64,000 nt of DNA. Source: G963422705 sp963422705 (GTDB taxonomy: Bacteria; Poribacteria; WGA-4E; WGA-3G). Location: the NCBI GenBank assembly GCA_963422705.1, contig OY730443.1:1426001-1490000 (forward strand). Reading direction: 5' to 3'. The notes under the pieces are model-generated. The model was given only the letters and a program-made list of their open reading frames with translations, did not search any database and was not told where the DNA came from. Positions 9,361 through 17,990 of this stretch are shown one piece after another (within the stretch, counting starts at the first letter, position 1; every line of letters starts with the position of its first letter). Made by a program: the position numbers and the translations under genes.

Positions 9361-10344
9361 TCAGTCGGCGGTGAGTTGTTCAAGAACACCATCAGCGACA
9401 TCAGCCCCCCAGTTTTCTGAGAGTGTCTCCCGAATGATTGAGAGTTTCTCCGCGCGGTTACCAGTCTCTTCTGATAGTAGACGTTCCGCGCGTGCCGCAA
9501 GCTCTGTCTGTAGATGAGACACCTGGGTTTGCAAGTACCTTTGGGACTCCGGTGTCGGGAAAACCGTGTTAATTTCTTCCTGTGTGAGCTCTTTTATCAG
9601 AATCACGTCAAAATAATCCTGATATAAGGCATCGTGCCATTCTTGAACACGCTCTTGCATTGGAGGAGAAATAAGGCGCCACTCATCGGTAGCGCCCGTA
9701 TTCTCCGGCGATGGTGCTGCCGCCTCTGTTGCTACCTCTGTCGCTGGTTCCGATGGAGTGTTAGATGGCATTCTTGTCTGGTGTTGCCGTTCTTCAACGA
9801 TTTTGCGCAGCTCAAGGGCCTCCGCATAAAGTTCATCTAATCTAGAGAGTCTTGCTTCACTCTCTTTTCGGGTTTCCTGTTGCCGTTGCCGCTCTCGTTC
9901 GCGTTCCAGTTTCATCTGTGGCAAGTTCTCGTTATATCGCTTCACCTCTTCATAACGCGCGCGATACTCTGGTATCTGCTTTTCTAACATTTTTATCGTC
10001 TCTTGCAGTTCTTTCCACACGGGGGAATTTTCCTTCCATTCTCTTAAACCTTCCGACATGAAAAGTTCAAAATTGAGATGTTCAACATTCAAGTCCTTAG
10101 GGAAGGGGATAGGGGTGGCATTTGGGTCCTGTCGCGCTCGCTTTTGTGCCTGAATATAGTCCCAAATTTTCCGATATGCCTTCCACTCTTCCGGTGAGTA
10201 GAGGTTCTGTTCTTCAGGGGTTCTTTCTAACAAACCGCTTTCCACGTCCGAATTCGGTTCTTCCTGTCTGAAAAACAGGACAAAAGCACTCAAGAGAACA
10301 AGAATAAAGACGCTGGTTCCAATGAGACATCTTTTACAAGTCAT
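9361..10344 (-). CDS. Membrane-anchored coiled-coil protein, copy A of a tandem pair
   Basis: A 327-residue protein of unknown function. MTCKRCLIG leads into a single hydrophobic segment (about residues 8-25), so the rest is predicted to lie outside the cytoplasmic membrane. Residues about 110-210 are charged and heptad-like (Glu, Arg, Leu, Gln rich), suggesting a coiled coil, followed by a Ser/Thr/Pro-rich linker and a conserved C-terminal block with DYFDVILIKELTQEE. The ATG at 10344 is chosen because GGGAGG precedes it and because copy B starts at the same point; an upstream in-frame ATG has no ribosome site. Copy B at 10542-11525 has exactly the same length. Confidence 0.75.
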   Translation of the reverse strand: MTCKRCLIGTSVFILVLLSAFVLFFRQEEPNSDVESGLLERTPEEQNLYSPEEWKAYRKIWDYIQAQKRARQDPNATPIPFPKDLNVEHLNFELFMSEGLREWKENSPVWKELQETIKMLEKQIPEYRARYEEVKRYNENLPQMKLERERERQRQQETRKESEARLSRLDELYAEALELRKIVEERQHQTRMPSNTPSEPATEVATEAAAPSPENTGATDEWRLISPPMQERVQEWHDALYQDYFDVILIKELTQEEINTVFPTPESQRYLQTQVSHLQTELAARAERLLSEETGNRAEKLSIIRETLSENWGADVADGVLEQLTAD

Positions 10345-10358
10345 TCTGTTCCTCCCTT
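9361..10358 (-). repeat. 998-bp tandem duplication, unit A
   Basis: Nucleotide identity with 10542-11539 begins exactly at the stop codon and ends just past the ribosome binding site; both flanks differ at once. The two units have the same length with no indels. Confidence 0.85.
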
Positions 10359-10541
10359 TCTGAAAAAGAGGACGCTGCCCTGACGTTGAGCACTTCATTA
10401 GCAAGTGTGCTTTTCAAAGCGATGCATCAACGTCACACACATTCTCTCAAAAGAGACACATTTTGTCAAGTGTTTTTTTTCCCACTTACTGCCTGCGCGA
10501 TGTCACACTGACGATTTGATGGATAGCAATGTTCCACCCTA

Positions 10542-11525
10542 TCAGTCGGCGGTGAGTTGTTCAAGAACACCATCAGCGACATCAGTCCCCCAGTTTTCTG
10601 AGAGTGTCTCCCGAATGATTGAGAGTTTCTCCGCGCGGTTACCAGTCTCTTCTGATAGTAGACGTTCCGCGCGTGACGCAAGCTCTGTCTGTAGATGAGA
10701 CACCTGGGTTTGCAAGTACCTTTGGGACTCCGGTGTCGGGAAAGCCGTGTTAATTTCTTCCTGTGTGAGCTCTTTTATCAGAATCACGTCAAAATAATCC
10801 TGATATAAGGCATCGTGCCATTCTTGAACACGCTCTTGCATTGGAGGAGAAATAAGGCGCCACTCATCGGTAGCGCCCGTATTCTCCGGCGATGGTGCTG
10901 CCGCCTCTGTTGCTGCCTCTGTCACTGGTTCCGATGGAGTGTTAGATGGCATTCTTGTCTGGTGTTGCCGTTCTTCAACGATTTTGCGCAGCTCAAGGAC
11001 CCTCGCATAAAGTTCATCTAATCTGGAGAGTCTTGCTAGCCTTTCTTTTAGGATTTCCTCTCGCCGTTGCCACTCTCGTTCGTCTTCAAGTTTTACCTGT
11101 GGCAAGTTCTCGTTAAATCGCTTCGCTTCTTCATAAAGCGCGCGATACTCTGGCATCTGCTTTTCTAACATTTTTATCGTCTCTTGCCGTTCTCTCCACC
11201 CGGGGGAATTTTCCCGATATTCTCTTAAACCTTCCGACATGAAAAGTTCAAAATTGAGATGTTCAACATTCAAGTCCTTAGGGAAGGGGATAGGGGTGGC
11301 ATTTGGGTCCTGTCGCGCTCGCTTTTGTGCCTGAATATAGTCCCAAATTTTCCGATATGCCTTCCACTCTTCGGGTGAGTAGAGGTTCTGTTCTTCAGAG
11401 GTTCTTTCTAACAAACCGCTTTCCACGTCCGAATTCGGTTCTTGCTGCCTGAAAAACAGGACAAAAGCACTCAAGAGAACAAGAATAAAGACGCTGCTTC
11501 CAATGAGACATCTTTTACGAGTCAT
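10542..11525 (-). CDS. Membrane-anchored coiled-coil protein, copy B of a tandem pair
   Basis: Copy B has 327 residues like copy A, with the same N-terminal hydrophobic anchor, coiled-coil middle and C-terminal block. Most substitutions fall in the coiled coil: for example copy A has KSEARLSRLDELYAEALELR where B has KERLARLSRLDELYARVLEL. The N- and C-terminal thirds are almost identical. Function is not recognised. The ribosome site GGGAGGAACAG before ATG is shared. The pattern fits a recent duplication followed by divergence, or conversion, concentrated in the helical part. Confidence 0.75.
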   Translation of the reverse strand: MTRKRCLIGSSVFILVLLSAFVLFFRQQEPNSDVESGLLERTSEEQNLYSPEEWKAYRKIWDYIQAQKRARQDPNATPIPFPKDLNVEHLNFELFMSEGLREYRENSPGWRERQETIKMLEKQMPEYRALYEEAKRFNENLPQVKLEDEREWQRREEILKERLARLSRLDELYARVLELRKIVEERQHQTRMPSNTPSEPVTEAATEAAAPSPENTGATDEWRLISPPMQERVQEWHDALYQDYFDVILIKELTQEEINTAFPTPESQRYLQTQVSHLQTELASRAERLLSEETGNRAEKLSIIRETLSENWGTDVADGVLEQLTAD

Positions 11526-11539
11526 TCTGTTCCTCCCTT
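10542..11539 (-). repeat. 998-bp tandem duplication, unit B
   Basis: Partner of 9361-10358, separated from it by about 183 bp of unrelated sequence. Confidence 0.85.
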
Positions 11540-11551
11540 AAGAGAGCGGGT

Positions 11552-11923
11552 TTAGAGCCCCAATTGTTTTCGGATACGGTCAATTTCCGCTTCTATTCTC
11601 GGAATTTCTTCTTCTAACCTTTAGCTGCACTCAATACCGCTTTCGTGTCGCTCCGTGGATGCTCTGCGTTTTGCAAAGAAGTATATGCAGCTTCCATAGA
11701 CTTCTGAGCCATCCTGCCGTAATAACACATTGACGAACCACGGCAGTAGTGACAGCTACCCGTATGATATAAATAAAGGTCTTTAGCGTCGTCGTATGTG
11801 CTGCTGGCACTGTCATACGACGATTGTGCAGTTTCAACGTCAATTTCGGCAATGCCACGAGCCCCCGTAGCTAGTAAGTAGGAGGCCCCCTGCTGCAAGC
11901 GAAAGTTCCGTCTTTTTTTCCAT
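11552..11923 (-). pseudogene. Frameshifted small gene of unknown function
   Basis: The central frame (11614-11898) encodes ETAQSSYDSASSTYDDAKDL and YHTGSCHYCRGSSMCYYGRM, with four cysteines in a short span. It ends at a stop after SAAKG, but the next frame continues at once with RLEEEIPRIEAEIDRIRKQL-GL and stops at 11552. Adding one A to an AAA run would join them as a Glu/Arg-rich helix. At the other end ATG at 11923 opens MEKKTELSLAAGG, which joins the central frame only by another shift in a G run. Two shifts suggest a dying gene or sequence error. Function is unknown. Confidence 0.5.
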
Positions 11924-12034
11924 CAGTGGTAGTAGGTATCGTTAAAAGTCTCCATTCTAAAATCTACGATACCATCTCCACAAAGGTGAAAAATGGAACC
12001 CTTCTGCGCTTTGACTTAACCTTGTCAGTCCCCC

Positions 12035-13048
12035 TTAGATTTCGCCTCGGCTTTCTTGGGTGAGTAAGGTTAAAAACCGTTCGACGCGCGCAATCGCTGC
12101 CTGGGCACGCTCGCGTGCAGATTCGCTCTTCTCCTCCTCATCACACCATTGCCGCCGTTTCGGAAGCCATTCGGTTTGTAGAAAATTAAGTTGATTCAAA
12201 AAATGCGGTTCCCCCGTCTCACTGACAAAGTACACGATGAGCCCAAGTAATCCGTACTTCCGATTCATCTCAATATCATCTAATTCGTCAACCATTTGGG
12301 AGAAGAGTTGTTGATTCCTATCCTGCCGCGCTTGCGCGACTTGGCGTGAGGATTCAGTGAAGAGTTTATCCACAAATTCCTGTTTCGAGTTAATCCACCT
12401 TGGCAGGTTCCTGACGTAGTCTTCCAAATCGAAGTCCCCGCGTTGGAGGGCGAAGTGAGCATGGATATGGATGTTTCGGAAAAACGCAGTATATCCAACA
12501 TTCGGGTCCATAGTATCAGCATCGTAAAGAATTTGATTCTCAATGTTTCCATACAGTAGGTTGAAATCCGCGGAGGTAAGATTCATAGGTTTAAGATGCG
12601 CCAACACAGTGGCTGTGGCAGCTTCAACGAACTCGGGTTCAAAGTCATACATCGCCAAAATGTTTTCCGTAATGACTGCACCAGATTCATGATGGACTTT
12701 GCCGTGGAGGTTGTGCTTATTGTAGAGCTCAGTGACGATGTTCTGCCCCTTTGGCGTGAGTGTCTCGTTTAACCAAAAGCCATTATGGTCCAGAATTCGT
12801 TTTCCGTTATCATCTGTTAAGATAACACCGTCGTAACGTTTGGTGATATCGTGTAGCGTGCCTGCGACTTCAAGTAACTTTACGTTTCCCCCTTCACGTT
12901 TTCCGAGTTCCATGCTCATCGCCCGGACTCGTATGGTGTGATTCCACGTGTAGTGCCTCCATTGAAAGCCGACACGATTGTGTTCCCAGAGCCCAAACGT
13001 TTCATTAACTAAGGCTTCCAATTCATTCAAAACTTGAGCGTAATTCAT
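12035..13048 (-). CDS. HD-domain (metal-dependent phosphohydrolase) protein
   Basis: A 337-residue protein whose first half carries the HD-fold metal ligands: His in YTWNHTIRVRAMS (about residue 37), the H66-D67 pair in AGTLHDITKRYDG, further His residues in VHHESGAVITENI and VLAHLKP, and an Asp in LYDADTMDPNVG. HD proteins hydrolyse nucleotides, cyclic nucleotides or phosphate monoesters. The C-terminal third is charged and probably helical. The substrate cannot be named. GGAGG is about 15 bases before the ATG, rather far. The gene lies downstream of truA on the same strand. Confidence 0.8.
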   Translation of the reverse strand: MNYAQVLNELEALVNETFGLWEHNRVGFQWRHYTWNHTIRVRAMSMELGKREGGNVKLLEVAGTLHDITKRYDGVILTDDNGKRILDHNGFWLNETLTPKGQNIVTELYNKHNLHGKVHHESGAVITENILAMYDFEPEFVEAATATVLAHLKPMNLTSADFNLLYGNIENQILYDADTMDPNVGYTAFFRNIHIHAHFALQRGDFDLEDYVRNLPRWINSKQEFVDKLFTESSRQVAQARQDRNQQLFSQMVDELDDIEMNRKYGLLGLIVYFVSETGEPHFLNQLNFLQTEWLPKRRQWCDEEEKSESARERAQAAIARVERFLTLLTQESRGEI

Positions 13049-13170
13049 ATTTGAATATTTTAACCTCCTACTTGAATATATATCTCGTCAGAGCTCTTCT
13101 GGCAATTGCCTCAATTCTTAAGTATTTTCAGTAACGGCAAGATTGCTCGCCCGTCCTTCTATGAGTGCCT

Positions 13171-13980
13171 TCAAGTCGCTGATGGAGGTGAAGGCGAGGC
13201 ATTGTATGTGACGTGGATAAGCGACAACCCCTGTGCAGGCAGCGATGGCCCAGCAGCAGCTCTATCCTTTTCTTCGAAAATGCGATGAAGTTCCTCTGCT
13301 GCGTTATCGTAATTCACATATTTCAGTATTGTGCCGATGATAGCCCGAACCATTCCCCGCAGAAATGAGTCAGCCTCAATTTCAAAATAGATGTATTCGC
13401 CTGCCTTCCAGCAAATTGCTTCGTAAATTTCGCAGACAGGATTCTGCCTGTCACTTCCTACTTTCCGGAAAGAGGAGAAATCCCGTTTTCCAACAAGGTT
13501 TTGGCAGAAAACGTTAATTCGCGAAACATCAAGAGTTTGCGATGGGTAAAAGTAACACCTATGTCGTGCAAGCGCGGTAGGATATGGGCGATGCAAAATC
13601 GTATAGCGATACCGGCGACTTGTTGCGCTAAACCGTGCGTGAAAATTGGATGGTACCTCAGTTGCCTCAACGATGACTATATCCCGTGGAAGGATAGTAT
13701 TGAGCCCCTTTTGAAAGGCGACAATCGGTATTTCTGCTAGGCCAGCTTCGGCTTGTTTTTTACGATGCCCTGTCGACTGTGCTATATGGAAATTAGCGAC
13801 TTGCCCTTCGGCGTGAACACCCGTATCGGTTCTACCCGCCCCGATAATTTGGAGTGGCGTTTTTGTTAACTTTCCGAGTGCAGCCTCAACGACGCCTTGA
13901 ATTGTTGGCTGATTCGGTTGTTTCTGCCATCCGTGATAGTTGGTGCCATCATATTCAAGCACCAGTTTAATATTCCGCAT
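13171..13980 (-). CDS. truA: tRNA pseudouridine synthase A
   Basis: TruA converts uridines 38-40 of the tRNA anticodon arm to pseudouridine. The motif IIGAGRTDTGVHAEGQVANF contains the catalytic aspartate, and the N-terminal strand IKLVLEYDGTNYHGWQKQPN is characteristic. FLRGMVRAIIGTILKY near the C-terminus is the family's final helix. About 269 residues from the ATG at 13980; a GTG at 13992 would add four residues, and neither start has a strong ribosome site. The protein is close to the usual length. It sits between the ABC permease operon and the HD gene, both on the same strand. Confidence 0.94.
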   Translation of the reverse strand: MRNIKLVLEYDGTNYHGWQKQPNQPTIQGVVEAALGKLTKTPLQIIGAGRTDTGVHAEGQVANFHIAQSTGHRKKQAEAGLAEIPIVAFQKGLNTILPRDIVIVEATEVPSNFHARFSATSRRYRYTILHRPYPTALARHRCYFYPSQTLDVSRINVFCQNLVGKRDFSSFRKVGSDRQNPVCEIYEAICWKAGEYIYFEIEADSFLRGMVRAIIGTILKYVNYDNAAEELHRIFEEKDRAAAGPSLPAQGLSLIHVTYNASPSPPSAT

Positions 13981-14195
13981 TTTTCTCGCCACAAGAAAAA
14001 TTTTCGCCGATGGAAATGTTCAGACACTTACATCAGGAGTAGAATGCGCCTGTAGCGTTCCACCCGCCAACGAATTATAGAGAATTTATCATATTCTGCT
14101 TTCAGTATCAAGTTTTTTCTACGGTGTGTGAAAGAGAGGCTGTAGATGGGATAAAAGACTAAAGTTGAATTCTAAGGAATGGGAGTTTTGCCGTA

Positions 14196-14231
14196 AAACA
14201 ACAAAGAAAAGGAAGGCGTGGGTTCGCCCAC
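14196..14231 (-). terminator. Intrinsic terminator of the ABC permease operon
   Basis: On the minus strand GTGGG-CGAA-CCCAC (14218-14231) forms a hairpin that overlaps the first base after the permease coding frame, followed by CCTTCCTTTTCTTTG. Confidence 0.5.
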
Positions 14232-15508
14232 TATTTCTTTATCGCGCCAAACGTTATGCCGCGCAATAGGTGTCCCCGCATCAAGAAGGTGAAAACCGCT
14301 ACAGGTAAGAGAAAAACAAATGTTGCAGCTGCGATTTTGCCCCAATCCATGCCGGCCGAGCCTGTCGCACTCGTAATTGAAGGCGGTGCTGTTGCTGCTC
14401 TGCCGCCGACTTCAGTTAGGACAATGGCAAATGCAAATTCGTTCCATGCCGTAATGAGGCAGAATACTGCCGTTGCCGCCATGCCTGTAACAGATTGTGG
14501 TAGAACGACTTTTAGAAACGTCTTGAAGCGAGTATAGCCATCAACGAGTGCAGCATCCTCATACTCCGTTGGAATTTCATCAATAAACCCCTTCATCAGC
14601 CAGACAGCAAACGAGACGTTGAACGTCGTATAGAGCAAAATGAGCCCGAAGTGCGTATCCCTTAGCCCAAGCGCGCTATACATGAGATAAATTGGAATGA
14701 CGACAACCACAGGCGGTAGCATGCGAGTGCTGAGAATAAAGAAAAGCAAATCTTCTTTGCCGGCAATATTGAATCGGGAAAAGGCGTAAGCGGCAAAGGT
14801 ACCTAACCCAACTGCTAATATTGTGCTGCCTCCAGCGATGATAATGCTATTGAATAATTGGTAGAAATACGCAGAACCGTTGTTTGCTAATACAATAGAG
14901 ACAGATATTGTGGCGAAGATAACCGGAACAACAAAGGCGAAATGCTGTTTTTCGGTATTCACTACGGAACCACGCTTCCAGAGTGCGCTGATAGAAGAAG
15001 GTAAAGTCAGTCCGTACGTCGCGAGGCAACAGATTATCATTGACCAGAAGTGAATTCGTACATCGGTTTGGAGTCGAGTTTGAAGTGGCGGTAAACTGAA
15101 AAAGCTATAGACGCACGTTAAGATAAAAAGAACGTTCCAGGACAAACCGATGGGCCTTATCCGCTTCAAAAGGACATCTACAATGCTGTTATTTCGGTTC
15201 GCCATCCGATGCAGCGCAATAGAAAAGAAGGCAAATAGCAGGAGTCCCCCGATAGCTTCGGCTATGAAAAGATAGGTTACCCTTGGCAAAGTCGCAGCAT
15301 CGATTAACTTTTGATAATTTTCCAAAGAAATGCGGAAAATAAACTTCGGGAGTCTGGTGTGAATATCCCCCGGTGCTTTCAATGACGTCGCCAAAATCCA
15401 GTAAATCGGAGTGATATAGATAATCATGACAATACATACGAGTGCAAGAATGAGGTAGTGTCCGAAATTCTTCCGATTCTTTCGTCTCGGGTTTCGATGG
15501 TTTCGCAT
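14231..15508 (-). CDS. MalG/UgpE-type sugar ABC transporter permease with an extra membrane block
   Basis: A 425-residue inner-membrane permease of the carbohydrate ABC family. The EAA loop that contacts the ATPase reads EYEDAALVDGYTRFKTFLKV and is intact, and the C-terminal helices are normal. Usual members have about 270-300 residues. Here roughly 145 extra residues sit between the first periplasmic loop (SLENYQKLI) and the usual second helix (LFNSIIIAGGSTILAVGLGT). The insert contains four hydrophobic segments, around YLFIAEAIGGLLLFAFFSIA, GLSWNVLFILTCVYSFF, FWSMIICCLATYGLTLP and HFAFVVPVIFATISVSIVL. Its partner permease gene ends 41 bp upstream. Confidence 0.88.
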   Translation of the reverse strand: MRNHRNPRRKNRKNFGHYLILALVCIVMIIYITPIYWILATSLKAPGDIHTRLPKFIFRISLENYQKLIDAATLPRVTYLFIAEAIGGLLLFAFFSIALHRMANRNNSIVDVLLKRIRPIGLSWNVLFILTCVYSFFSLPPLQTRLQTDVRIHFWSMIICCLATYGLTLPSSISALWKRGSVVNTEKQHFAFVVPVIFATISVSIVLANNGSAYFYQLFNSIIIAGGSTILAVGLGTFAAYAFSRFNIAGKEDLLFFILSTRMLPPVVVVIPIYLMYSALGLRDTHFGLILLYTTFNVSFAVWLMKGFIDEIPTEYEDAALVDGYTRFKTFLKVVLPQSVTGMAATAVFCLITAWNEFAFAIVLTEVGGRAATAPPSITSATGSAGMDWGKIAAATFVFLLPVAVFTFLMRGHLLRGITFGAIKK

Positions 15509-15549
15509 GAATGTTCCTTGTTCCCGGCAAATGTCCTATAGATTCGGGA

Positions 15550-16458
15550 TTAAGTCTCTCCCTTGACACGATTCAGGTATTTTACGTAGATATTGCTAAG
15601 CGCGACGATAATAACGAGAAGTAGATATGCCATTGCACATGCTTTTCCGGTGTTGAAATTCCGAAAAGCGAGTTTGTAGAGGTTCATTGAGACGGTTTCC
15701 GTGGCGGTAGCGGGCCCCCCTTCGCGCGTCAGCACATAAACGATATCAAACATTTTGAAGGCATCCATCGTCCGGAATAAAAGGGCAATGAGTAAGAGTG
15801 GTGACACGAGCGGCAGCGTAATCCATCTGAACTTGAACCAAGTGGAGGCTCTATCAACGTCAGCGGCTTCATAAAGGGACTTGGGTACTGCACTTAGCCC
15901 TGCCAACGCAATGAGCATCATAAACGGGGACCACATCCACGTATCAACGATAACAACAGCTAACATAGCTATCTTTGGCTCTGTTGTCCAGCCGATGGGG
16001 GAGTTAAGGAACGGACTTAGGAAGAAATTAAGCAGGCCGGCATTATCGGATGCGAGAATATTTCGCCAAAACAGGCCAACAACAACTGGTGATAGCATCA
16101 TCGGTAGCAGCAAGAGCGTTGTGACAAAGCCTTTATATCGAAATTCACGATTCAATAATAGGGCAAGTCCAAACCCAATCAAGAACTGAGCAGTTACGGC
16201 TAAGATAACAAAGTAAGCCGTGGTGCGAAAATAACCCCATATATCAGGTTCTGAGAGGAGTCGCACATAGTTCCGAGTGCCGATAAACTTTGGTGCTGTC
16301 GGCATAGATGCTTTGTATCGATGGAAGCTTAAATAGAGGGACCACAGGAGGGGAAAGATGTTCATCAAAATGAGCAAAATCACGGTAGGCATGATGAATG
16401 CCATTTTCAGCTGATAGTCGCTCATCCCACGTGATGGCGTTGTAAAACCTTGCCGCAT
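15550..16458 (-). CDS. MalF/UgpA-type sugar ABC transporter permease
   Basis: A 302-residue inner-membrane protein with six predicted helices. The EAA loop SLYEAADVDRASTWFKFRWI matches carbohydrate ABC permeases of the UgpA/MalF type, and the first helix follows QLKMAFIMPTVILLILMNIF as usual. It forms the translocation pore with the following MalG-type protein. In the ancestral operon it would follow the binding-protein gene directly; an IS605-type element and a 12-bp inverted repeat now lie between. AAGGG about six bases before ATG is a weak ribosome site. The matching ATPase is not adjacent; a MalK-type one is at 40906-41988. Confidence 0.9.
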   Translation of the reverse strand: MRQGFTTPSRGMSDYQLKMAFIMPTVILLILMNIFPLLWSLYLSFHRYKASMPTAPKFIGTRNYVRLLSEPDIWGYFRTTAYFVILAVTAQFLIGFGLALLLNREFRYKGFVTTLLLLPMMLSPVVVGLFWRNILASDNAGLLNFFLSPFLNSPIGWTTEPKIAMLAVVIVDTWMWSPFMMLIALAGLSAVPKSLYEAADVDRASTWFKFRWITLPLVSPLLLIALLFRTMDAFKMFDIVYVLTREGGPATATETVSMNLYKLAFRNFNTGKACAMAYLLLVIIVALSNIYVKYLNRVKGET

Positions 16459-16490
16459 AAGCCCTTTTCAAATATATTGTATGGTACCGT

Positions 16491-16531
16491 GTTACGGTAG
16501 GAGGTGAAAGATACCGGCGTCCTACCGTAAC
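16491..16531. promoter_or_regulatory. Perfect 12-bp inverted repeat before the permease gene
   Basis: GTTACGGTAGGA (16491-16502) and TCCTACCGTAAC (16520-16531) are perfectly complementary with a 17-base loop. It lies between the element end and the permease start. In transcripts of the operon it would form a strong stem-loop without a T tract, like the stabilising hairpins found after binding-protein genes in other ABC operons. Confidence 0.6.
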
Positions 16532-16558
16532 TTGCTGAAACAGTGGAATCCCTAATCA

Positions 16559-16760
16559 GTCAACTACCCAAGCCTAAAGACTTGGGCTTGTTAAGAGCGT
16601 CAAACAACGTTAACTGTGTTGCGTTCTGCAAGCCTTCGTCTCGTGCTTCGTTCTTGTTTCTCGCTTCATAGAGGGTGGAAACTCACCGCTCTCCACGAAG
16701 AGCAGCAGCTGCCCTAAGAAGTATGTTTAAAGCAGCGTTGTGGTCCCGGGCTAAAACCGT
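16559..16760 (-). ncRNA. Candidate omega RNA (reRNA) of element 0
   Basis: By the known arrangement of TnpB systems, the guide RNA overlaps the 3' end of tnpB and the element's right end, with the guide taken from flanking DNA. The 120 nt after the tnpB stop contain the CCCAAG/CTTGGG hairpin and end GTAGTTGAC at the flank. The guide would then begin TGATTAGGG, reading leftward from 16558. The 5' limit is a guess. Confidence 0.4.
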
Positions 16761-17867
16761 GCCACAAAACTGACAACTAAAAGTTCGCACCCCCAGCGAT
16801 AGTCGCTTCGGCGACTTCTCACCGCAACTTGAGCAGGTTTGCGAGGTATTCTTCGGGTTTATTTGGTGGAAATGGAAACCGTCTCTTTCGGCTATGTTCC
16901 CACACCACTCAAAGAAAGTTGCCCAAGACGCATCGCTGATACTCTTGCTGAGGTGTTTGTTCTGAACCATATTTTCGGTGTTAAGGTTTTCGGCGACTAA
17001 CACACTGTTTTTCTTATGGTGGTAGAGTTTATAAACGAGTTTACCAATAAAGTCTTTGCGTCTGTTGACTATTCGCTGATGATGTAAAGCGAGTTTCTGC
17101 TGTTGTTTCTTTCTACTCATGCTACCTTTTTTCTGACGCGACAGGGAGAAAGCGTGTTTCCGGGTGAGGCCTTCTGCTTGGCGATACCAGCACGGGTTGT
17201 CCTCTTTTTCACCATCGGAAGTCGTTAGATAGTGCGTTGTGCCTACATCAACAGCAATCGCTGCCGTCGGTTCAACTTTCGGTGTATCCGGGAGTTCACA
17301 GGAGATATGAGCGTACCACCCCGAGGCTTTTTTAACGAGTGTGACTTCTTTCGCATCGCCTTGAAGGGGGCGGTGCATGTATATCTTAACTTCGCCTAAC
17401 TTTGGCACTCTCACCCTGTCGTGTTTCCAGACTGTTTCGCGGATTGGGTTCTCGCGAACGCGTATCGTTTTTTTATCAGCGGTGTCAGTCTTTCGACGAA
17501 CAACTTTAGTTTGTTTACGCAGTTTCCACGACAGAGACGTAATCCGTTTCCGATGTCTTGGATAGCCTTTTTTCGTGTCCCCTTCTTCGCAGCGTCTATA
17601 GAAACCGTGATAAGCTTTATCCGTGCGTTCCAAGGCACACACTTGCATATCTTGTGGCACTTCACGGAAGTCATCATATTTTTTACGGGCAACTGTTAGC
17701 TTCTGTTGCTGTTCGTAGCAAGACACCCGTTCACCTTCAGTCTCCCACGCAACCTTGCGATGATGGCGTGCGGAATTCTGAAGTTCACAAAGGTGTTCTA
17801 ACCACTTTAATAATGTCGTTTCCTGTGTTTGCGTAGGATACACAGGATATCTAAAGGTTAACTTCAT
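16683..17867 (-). CDS. tnpB: TnpB (IS605 OrfB) RNA-guided nuclease, apparently intact
   Basis: A 394-residue TnpB. The RuvC-like active site is complete: D207 in AIAVDVGTTHYL, E293 in VLVAENLNTENM and D375 in LARDHNAALNILL. A zinc ribbon is present with C345, C348, C365 and C368. The N-terminal domain is full length. TnpB proteins use a guide RNA from the element's right end to cut DNA and help keep IS200/IS605 elements in place. No transposase is present here, so mobility would need a TnpA in trans. The 5' leader contains nested palindromes. Among the four tnpB genes in this window it is the only one with an uninterrupted full-length frame and all catalytic residues. Confidence 0.92.
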   Translation of the reverse strand: MKLTFRYPVYPTQTQETTLLKWLEHLCELQNSARHHRKVAWETEGERVSCYEQQQKLTVARKKYDDFREVPQDMQVCALERTDKAYHGFYRRCEEGDTKKGYPRHRKRITSLSWKLRKQTKVVRRKTDTADKKTIRVRENPIRETVWKHDRVRVPKLGEVKIYMHRPLQGDAKEVTLVKKASGWYAHISCELPDTPKVEPTAAIAVDVGTTHYLTTSDGEKEDNPCWYRQAEGLTRKHAFSLSRQKKGSMSRKKQQQKLALHHQRIVNRRKDFIGKLVYKLYHHKKNSVLVAENLNTENMVQNKHLSKSISDASWATFFEWCGNIAERDGFHFHQINPKNTSQTCSSCGEKSPKRLSLGVRTFSCQFCGTVLARDHNAALNILLRAAAALRGER

Positions 17868-17909
17868 GGTATATCAGGTATCAGGCATTTATCGGCTACA
17901 ACATCGGAG

Positions 17910-17990
17910 GCAAGCACGTAGCCAAGAGACTACGCGTAGTATGCTTGCCAACCTGATATTCTTTCGTAATTGTCAAGTTTTTTCTTGACA
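17910..17990. promoter_or_regulatory. Nested palindromes upstream of tnpB
   Basis: GCAAGCA (17910-17916) pairs with TGCTTGC (17942-17948) and encloses the 12-bp palindrome ACTACGCGTAGT (17929-17940). A separate TGTCAAG-TTTTTT-CTTGACA (17971-17990) is also perfect and places TTGACA on both strands. These could fold in the tnpB leader or act as an operator. Confidence 0.5.
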
